Source: Chitinophagaceae bacterium (GTDB lineage: Bacteria; Bacteroidota; Bacteroidia; Chitinophagales; Chitinophagaceae). From it: 5,822 bases of DNA. The notes under the pieces are model-generated. The model saw only the letters and a program-made list of their open reading frames with translations, had not been told where the DNA came from and ran no database searches. The DNA lies in contig JABMML010000208.1 in NCBI GenBank assembly GCA_013205585.1, positions 1-5,822 of the forward strand, given 5' to 3'. Position numbers and translations under genes: made by a program. This document shows, piece by piece, positions 1-3,821 of the stretch (position 1 is the stretch's first letter; each line of letters opens with the position of its first letter).

Positions 1-156
1 GTGGTAGATGAACTAGGCAGCAGAAAACATTTAGAAAAAGTAAAGGATATATTTACTAATGGCACAGGCGCCGACCAACAATTAAAAGTATTCAATGAAA
101 CCGGAAGTTTAATTGAAGTAGTGAAGTATATTGAAACAAGTTTCTTGAAAGTATAA
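1..156 (+). CDS. C-terminal end of a YbdK-type (GCS2 family) carboxylate-amine ligase, 5' truncated by the window
   Basis: Frame 1 is open from the left edge to a TAA at 154-156 and gives 51 residues. The stretch NGTGADQQLKVFNETGSL closely matches the conserved C-terminus of the YbdK/GCS2 family (typical form GTGADRQL followed by an acidic/Thr-Gly turn), and it is followed by a short helix ending in FLKV. Members are ATP-dependent carboxylate-amine ligases; E. coli YbdK has weak glutamate-cysteine ligase activity, and the true substrate in most Bacteroidota is unknown. The catalytic part lies outside the window, so activity cannot be judged. The first codon is GTG, but it lies inside the protein and is not a start. 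The gene converges on the minus-strand block across an 82-bp gap. The family call rests on one conserved motif only, so it is good but not certain. Confidence 0.72.
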   Translation: MVDELGSRKHLEKVKDIFTNGTGADQQLKVFNETGSLIEVVKYIETSFLKV

Positions 157-172
157 GCTTAGATTTCTAAGT
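157..172. terminator. Possible weak hairpin terminator between convergent genes
   Basis: Directly after the stop of the plus-strand gene, CTTAGA (158-163) and TCTAAG (166-171) are perfect inverted repeats around TT, with a possible extra G-U pair at 157/172. With a realistic 4-base loop this leaves a 5-6 bp AT-rich stem, followed on the plus strand by TCTAGTTTTCTCC, a short T-run. Position suits termination of the ligase gene, but the stem is weak and the T-run is interrupted. The rest of the gap (173-238) is AT-rich, and I see no stronger hairpin for the minus-strand transcript. Confidence 0.3.
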
Positions 173-238
173 CTAGTTTTCTCCTAATTAATTTATTACT
201 AGCCTATCAACGCTTTATTTAGTTTACACTGAATAGTT

Positions 239-1204
239 TTACTCTGCAGCTTTGAAATCAAATAGGGTGGCTGTAAACAAACCTATTTCTCTTTTCTTAA
301 ATACGACATCCCAATTGCCTTTATATCTTAAAATTTTAGGAACAAGCAGTCCATTGAAATAAGTCATTTCCACTTCCATCTGTACATTAAAATCGTAAAC
401 ACCTGCTTTATAACTTAATGAATAGTTACGACCTAATACTTCCAAGGTTCTAGGGTCAAACCAAGTAATCATTTGGTCTACCACTACTCTATTTTTATTG
501 ATAAAGCCTAAATCTTGTTTAGGTTGCACATCAAATACATACACCAACTGTCCATGATATTCGACATAATCTAATTTATAATCGTATAGTTCATGCGCCG
601 ATTCATCGTATAAGTCGAGTTTATTCCCAATTAAAGGAATACCCGCAATTTTTTTACCCGGATTAAAGAACAACATTTTCAACTGCTCTTTAGCCTTTTC
701 AATACCCGAGCCTCTTATCTCTCTTACTTTTCCTTTTACAATATTCGTTTCTCCGCAAATACTACCCTTGGTAAAAAACAAACTAGCATATAAAGAAGGG
801 GTTACATAATTATAATTACCAAATGCATCGCGTAAATTACTCGATACCTGCTCCTCCAAAACTTCCATGGTCCTGCAATTGTCTTTTCTGGTTTGTTTGG
901 TTTTACTATTTAATGTAGCTACTACTTTTTCGTTCTTATCCTTCATTTGAATATAATTGTAAGAACTGTATCCAATAGTGCGCAGTGTTTTAAAGGCTTT
1001 ATAAAAACTTGTGTCTTCTTTAATTTTTTGCAAAATGGCTTTATAATCAAAATTGTTTCTAACAATGGCGTCGCTTAAAGTAAATTTCTGACCTCCATCA
1101 TTAAATGTAGTATCCTGGGCATTTACATTCGTATTCAATACAAGCATAAGTAACATTATGCTAATATATTTAAAGCCTGTATATTTTGAACGCGTAAAAC
1201 ACAT
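239..1204 (-). CDS. Hypothetical exported protein, 321 aa, signal peptide, unknown function
   Basis: I do not recognise a named family. Residues 1-29 look like a type I signal peptide: basic Arg5/Lys7/Lys12, a hydrophobic core at about 13-24 (YISIMLLMLVLN), and a VNA-Q cleavage site before Gln30. No lipobox cysteine is seen, so the product is probably periplasmic or associated with the outer membrane. No further membrane helix is evident. The mature part has a charged helical region at about 41-125, two cysteines (Cys110, Cys150) that could form a disulfide, and a C-terminal half (about 155-317) rich in alternating polar/aromatic beta-like segments, including WFDP (248-251) and RYKGNWDV (293-300). 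That half loosely recalls the N-terminal region of Bacteroidota DUF5686 proteins or a LolA-like beta sheet; this is inference only. The ATG lies 6 bp after the def stop, so the gene is probably translated from a def transcript. No other in-frame start preserves the signal peptide. Confidence 0.85.
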   Translation of the reverse strand: MCFTRSKYTGFKYISIMLLMLVLNTNVNAQDTTFNDGGQKFTLSDAIVRNNFDYKAILQKIKEDTSFYKAFKTLRTIGYSSYNYIQMKDKNEKVVATLNSKTKQTRKDNCRTMEVLEEQVSSNLRDAFGNYNYVTPSLYASLFFTKGSICGETNIVKGKVREIRGSGIEKAKEQLKMLFFNPGKKIAGIPLIGNKLDLYDESAHELYDYKLDYVEYHGQLVYVFDVQPKQDLGFINKNRVVVDQMITWFDPRTLEVLGRNYSLSYKAGVYDFNVQMEVEMTYFNGLLVPKILRYKGNWDVVFKKREIGLFTATLFDFKAAE

Positions 1205-1210
1205 AATGAA

Positions 1211-1786
1211 CTATTTAATTTGAATCATTTTATAATCAACCTTCGTATTTCCTTTAGAAATATCATTTAATTTTCCTTGTAAAATTTTACGGCGAAGTGG
1301 CTTTATATAATCAATGAATAATTTTCCTTCAATATGGTCGTATTCGTGTAAAATAATTCTAGCCGTCATACCTGTATAAGTTTCTGTGTAGGATTTGAAA
1401 TTTTCATCCATATAAGATAAGGTAACTGTCTCAGCCCTGGTTACATCTTCTCTAATTTTAGGAATACTTAAACAACCTTCGTTGTATACCCATTCCGTAC
1501 CTCCTGTTTCAATTACCTTGGCATTAATGAATACCTTTTTAATTCCCGGTGCATCTGGGTATACTTCATCCTCCTGCTCTCTGTTAGTAAAAATTTGAGC
1601 GCTATCCATTACAAAAAGGCGAATATTTTTATTAATCTGTGGCGCAGCCAAGCCTACCCCATTGCTTTCATACATGGTTTCCCACATGTCTTCAATTAAT
1701 AAAGCCAAGCCAGGATAGTCTGCCTCAATAGCAGGACTCATTTTTCTTAATATAGCTGCACCATAGGCAACAATTGGTAAAATCAT
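1211..1786 (-). CDS. def: Peptide deformylase
   Basis: This 191-residue metalloenzyme removes the formyl group from the N-terminal methionine of nascent proteins at the ribosome. All three family motifs are visible: motif 1 GVGLAAPQI (43-51) with catalytic Gln50; motif 2 EGCLSIP (103-109) with metal ligand Cys105; and motif 3 HEYDHIEGKLFID (147-159) with metal ligands His147 and His151 and catalytic Glu148. Length is normal for the Bacteroidota form, which carries an acidic insertion between motifs 1 and 2 (about 64-82 here). The residue before the HExxH is Leu146, where Gln is usual. The ATG at 1786-1784 gives the expected short N-terminus MILPIVAYG. The gene lies 64 bp after ruvX, with its own likely promoter in and beside that gap, and 6 bp before the exported protein gene. 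Family identity is secure. Confidence 0.97.
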   Translation of the reverse strand: MILPIVAYGAAILRKMSPAIEADYPGLALLIEDMWETMYESNGVGLAAPQINKNIRLFVMDSAQIFTNREQEDEVYPDAPGIKKVFINAKVIETGGTEWVYNEGCLSIPKIREDVTRAETVTLSYMDENFKSYTETYTGMTARIILHEYDHIEGKLFIDYIKPLRRKILQGKLNDISKGNTKVDYKMIQIK

Positions 1787-1797
1787 ACACGCAACAT
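1783..1797 (-). other. Minimal upstream ORF (Met-Leu-Arg-Val) overlapping the def start
   Basis: On the minus strand an ATG at 1797-1795 is followed by TTG, CGT, GTA and a TGA at 1785-1783. The TGA overlaps the def ATG in the classic ATGA arrangement. Translation of this four-codon ORF could couple to def initiation or compete with it. No ribosome-binding sequence is seen for either start, and an ORF this short can arise by chance, so this is a recorded possibility rather than a gene. Confidence 0.2.
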
Positions 1798-1826
1798 TAT
1801 AAAATATAAAATGGGGATATTGGCTG

Positions 1827-1857
1827 CAAAGTTATCAATAAAAGATGGCTTTACGAA
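1827..1857 (-). promoter_or_regulatory. Bacteroidota-type promoter for def
   Basis: On the minus strand, TAACTTTG (1834-1827) is an exact match to the Bacteroidota -7 element TAnnTTTG and is followed by C, as is common. Exactly 19 bases upstream lies TTCG (1857-1854), a 3-of-4 match to the -33 element TTTG, which overlaps the end of ruvX. Transcription should begin near 1823 and give a leader of roughly 35 bases before the def ATG. The promoter would let def and the exported protein gene be expressed separately from the upstream genes. Element and spacing are seen directly; activity is inferred. Confidence 0.6.
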
Positions 1858-2264
1858 CGGTTACTCAGATATTCCTGCAATAACATGGTAGCAGCCACTC
1901 TATCAATGGTTTTTTTGTCTCTTCTATCGTTTTTCTTCATGCCCATTTCTACCATCGCCCTAACGGCATTTTTTGAACTATAACGCTCATCTACTGTTTG
2001 AATGGGTATTTGGGGGAATTTCTTTCCTAAATCAATAATAGCTTTTTGCACCAGCGGAGTAGCATCGGTGGGTGTATTATCTAAATTAAGAGGCTCTCCT
2101 ATTAAAATAAGTTCTACGGGTTCTTTTGAAAAATAATCGGCTAAAAAAGTAAATAAATTTTTTGTATCCACGGTGGTGAGTGCCGTTGCAATAATTTGCA
2201 AAGGATCGGTTACTGCTAAGCCGCATCTTTTTCCACCGTAATCAATACAAATTATTCTAGCCAA
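1851..2264 (-). CDS. ruvX: RuvX/YqgF family protein (RNase H-like putative Holliday junction resolvase / pre-16S rRNA nuclease), TTG start
   Basis: This 137-residue protein has the usual YqgF length and an RNase H-like fold. The acidic active-site set is visible: Asp8 in IDYGGKRCG (7-15), the strand LILIGEPLNLD (52-62), Asp92 in VDERYSS (91-97), and Asp121 in IDRVAA (120-125). E. coli YqgF is essential and linked to maturation of the 16S rRNA 5' end; homologues were first proposed as Holliday-junction resolvases. The start codon is TTG (2264-2262). It is supported because family proteins begin a few residues before the IDYG strand, an in-frame stop (that of the preceding gene) lies only three codons upstream, and the next in-frame ATG is Met104, beyond most of the active site. 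The gene begins 6 bp after the prenyltransferase stop, implying cotranscription and probable translational coupling. Its neighbour def is also a frequent partner of ruvX in Bacteroidota, from memory. Confidence 0.94.
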   Translation of the reverse strand: MARIICIDYGGKRCGLAVTDPLQIIATALTTVDTKNLFTFLADYFSKEPVELILIGEPLNLDNTPTDATPLVQKAIIDLGKKFPQIPIQTVDERYSSKNAVRAMVEMGMKKNDRRDKKTIDRVAATMLLQEYLSNRS

Positions 2265-2270
2265 GGTTAT

Positions 2271-3158
2271 TTAATTAAAATGAAAAAATATTGCTGCAAT
2301 CACAAAAATACTAAATACAATACTGGCAATTCCATTGGCAGTCATAAAGGCAATATTTACTTTACTTAAGTCAGTAGGCTTCACAATACTGTTTTGATAT
2401 AAAAGCATTCCCACAAAAACAAGTAGCCCTATTAAATATATCCAATGAAAGCCCCCAATAAAATAAGCTACTATCACAAAACTTGCAGAATATACATGTA
2501 AAACTCTTGCAATACTTAAGGCTTTGTTCAAACCCCAATAACTTGGAATAGAATACAGCAATTGTGATTTATCAAAATCTGCATCCTGTAATGAATAAAT
2601 GATATCAAACCCACTTACCCAAAAAATAATAGCAAAAGAAAAAAGTAATGGAAGTATATTAAATACTCCTGTCACCGCTAAGTAAGCGCCAATAGGCGCT
2701 AAGGAAAGCCCAATGCCCAAAACCAAATGACATAAATACGTAAAACGTTTTGTATAACTATAAAATAAAATCACAAATAAGGCCACAGGTGAAAGGTAAA
2801 AGCAAATTGGGTTAATAAAATAAGTTGCAATAATAAAAATTAATGCATTCACCACCACGAAACCCAAAGCTTTTTTTGCTTGAATGACCCCTGCAGGAAT
2901 TTCACGAATAGCAGTCCTTGGATTCAGCTGGTCGAAATGACGATCTAAATAACGATTAAAGCCCATGGCAGCTGACCTAGCTGTGATCATGCATAGTAGC
3001 ACCAAGAAAAAAAGAATGATTACCTCGCTGGTCTGTAATTCTATATTATTATTTTTCAAAGCAGCAATGCCTAGTACAAAACCAATCAATGCAAATGGCA
3101 TTGCAAAAATGGTATGTGAAAATTTCACCAAGCTCAAATAATTCTTAACTACCGACAT
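2271..3158 (-). CDS. mqnP: UbiA-superfamily prenyltransferase, MqnP-like (annotated elsewhere as 4-hydroxybenzoate polyprenyltransferase)
   Basis: This 295-residue integral membrane enzyme transfers a polyprenyl chain to an aromatic acceptor in quinone biosynthesis. It has about eight to nine hydrophobic segments. The two Asp-rich motifs that bind Mg-diphosphate are present: NRYLDRHFD (68-76: Asn68, Asp72, Asp76), followed by NPRT (79-82), and GFDIIYSLQDADFD (183-196: Asp185, Asp192, Asp196). YSYTKRFT (133-140) is the usual conserved loop. The GFDIIY..QD..FD form of motif 2 and the later HSIP-like YSIP are what I know from the MqnP-type group, the prenyltransferase of the futalosine menaquinone pathway, rather than from true UbiA. 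That assignment is from memory, so ubiA is an acceptable generic name. The ATG at 3158 gives the standard N-terminus (YLSLVKFSHTIFAMPFA). It lies 62 bp after the methyltransferase gene and 6 bp before ruvX. Confidence 0.9.
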   Translation of the reverse strand: MSVVKNYLSLVKFSHTIFAMPFALIGFVLGIAALKNNNIELQTSEVIILFFLVLLCMITARSAAMGFNRYLDRHFDQLNPRTAIREIPAGVIQAKKALGFVVVNALIFIIATYFINPICFYLSPVALFVILFYSYTKRFTYLCHLVLGIGLSLAPIGAYLAVTGVFNILPLLFSFAIIFWVSGFDIIYSLQDADFDKSQLLYSIPSYWGLNKALSIARVLHVYSASFVIVAYFIGGFHWIYLIGLLVFVGMLLYQNSIVKPTDLSKVNIAFMTANGIASIVFSIFVIAAIFFHFN

Positions 3159-3220
3159 ACTTTAATTCTATTAATTATAATTTACGCTTCTATCTAAACC
3201 TATCCTATTTCTAAAAATAT

Positions 3221-3775
3221 CTATCTCACCATCTCCCATAAAACAATAGCGGCGGCTACTGAAATATTTAAAGAATGCTTCATGCCATATTGTGGAATTT
3301 CTACCGCCCCATCACAAATTGCCAAAACTTCTTCACTCACTCCTTCCACTTCATTTCCAAAAACAAAGGCTACTGCTTTATTTGATTCATTATTAGCATC
3401 AGCATTGGATGCATTACTTAAATAAGTTTTGAAATTTTCCAAAGATATACTTTCCTTTGTTTGCTCAATGGCAAATACTTTATAGCCTTGCTCTTTTAAA
3501 GCCAACACTGCATCCTTGGTATTTTCATAATACAACCAATCCACCGACTCAGTGGCGCCTAAGGCTGTTTTTTGAATATCTCTGTGAGGAGGCTGCGGCG
3601 TAAAACCACACAAACAAATACCCGCAATTAAAAAAGCATCTGAGGTTCTAAATACAGAACCCACATTGTGCATGCTACGGATATTATCCATCACCACCAC
3701 CAGGGGCTTTTTGTCGGCCAACTTAAAGTCGGCCACCGACTTTCGTCCCAACTCGTCCATGGTTAGTTTGCGCAT
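3221..3775 (-). CDS. SpoU/TrmH-family RNA 2'-O-methyltransferase
   Basis: This 184-residue SPOUT-fold enzyme is predicted to transfer a methyl group from S-adenosylmethionine to a ribose 2'-OH in tRNA or rRNA. Family motifs are clear: motif 1 NIRSMHNVGSVFRT (31-44, Asn37 and catalytic Arg43), motif 2 FVFGNEVEGVSEEVL (137-151, Glu142), and motif 3 EIPQYGMKHSLNISVAAA (159-176, Asn170), which forms the SAM-binding knot. There is no N-terminal RNA-binding extension, so the length is that of the minimal TrmL/TrmH-like type; the exact target cannot be told. I chose the ATG at 3775-3773 (MRKLTMDEL), the usual Bacteroidota N-terminus; a TTG two codons upstream lies inside the promoter element. Residues 119-133 form a Ser/Asn/Ala-rich low-complexity insertion between motifs 1 and 2. 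The gene heads the minus-strand block and is divergent from mutS. Confidence 0.93.
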   Translation of the reverse strand: MRKLTMDELGRKSVADFKLADKKPLVVVMDNIRSMHNVGSVFRTSDAFLIAGICLCGFTPQPPHRDIQKTALGATESVDWLYYENTKDAVLALKEQGYKVFAIEQTKESISLENFKTYLSNASNADANNESNKAVAFVFGNEVEGVSEEVLAICDGAVEIPQYGMKHSLNISVAAAIVLWEMVR

Positions 3776-3778
3776 ATG

Positions 3779-3786
3779 CAAAAGTA
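3779..3786 (-). promoter_or_regulatory. -7 promoter element of the RNA methyltransferase gene
   Basis: TACTTTTG on the minus strand is an exact TAnnTTTG match followed by CAT and then the ATG at 3775. The predicted start of transcription falls at or within a few bases of the A of the ATG, so the message should be leaderless or nearly so. No convincing TTTG -33 element lies 19-21 bases upstream, where the sequence is AT-rich and overlaps the mutS promoter. Confidence 0.5.
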
Positions 3787-3807
3787 GGCTTTTTATGAAA
3801 AATTATG

Positions 3808-3815
3808 TAGGTTTG
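3808..3815 (+). promoter_or_regulatory. -7 promoter element of mutS
   Basis: TAGGTTTG is an exact match to the Bacteroidota -7 element TAnnTTTG and ends six bases before the mutS ATG (3822). Transcription should start at about 3819, leaving only a few leader bases. The site also argues against the in-frame ATG at 3795, which would lie upstream of the transcript. The -33 region (about 3785-3788, TAGG) is a poor match, as for the opposing promoter. Confidence 0.5.
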
Positions 3816-3821
3816 TCCACC

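Noticed and set aside
1..3. GTG at the left edge as the start of a 51-residue small protein
   Set aside because: The residues match the C-terminal motif of the YbdK/GCS2 family, so the frame is the tail of a larger gene cut by the window.
3173..3182. Perfect 10-bp palindrome AATTATAATT between the methyltransferase and prenyltransferase genes
   Set aside because: It is made only of A and T in an AT-rich gap, has no loop or T-run for a terminator and no second copy, so chance is the best explanation.
3195..3202. TAGGTTTA on the minus strand as a promoter for the prenyltransferase gene
   Set aside because: It misses the final G of TAnnTTTG and has no TTTG or TTG at 19-21 bases upstream. In AT-rich DNA a 7-of-8 match without a -33 element is too weak to list.
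3776..3781. TTG start two codons upstream of the methyltransferase ATG
   Set aside because: This TTG is part of the TACTTTTG promoter element, and family proteins start at MRKL, so the ATG at 3775 is used instead.
3795..3821. Earlier in-frame ATG for mutS, adding nine residues (MKNYVGLST)
   Set aside because: The exact -7 element at 3808-3815 lies inside this extension, and MutS homologues begin near the MSKSSADTPL position. The start at 3822 is preferred.
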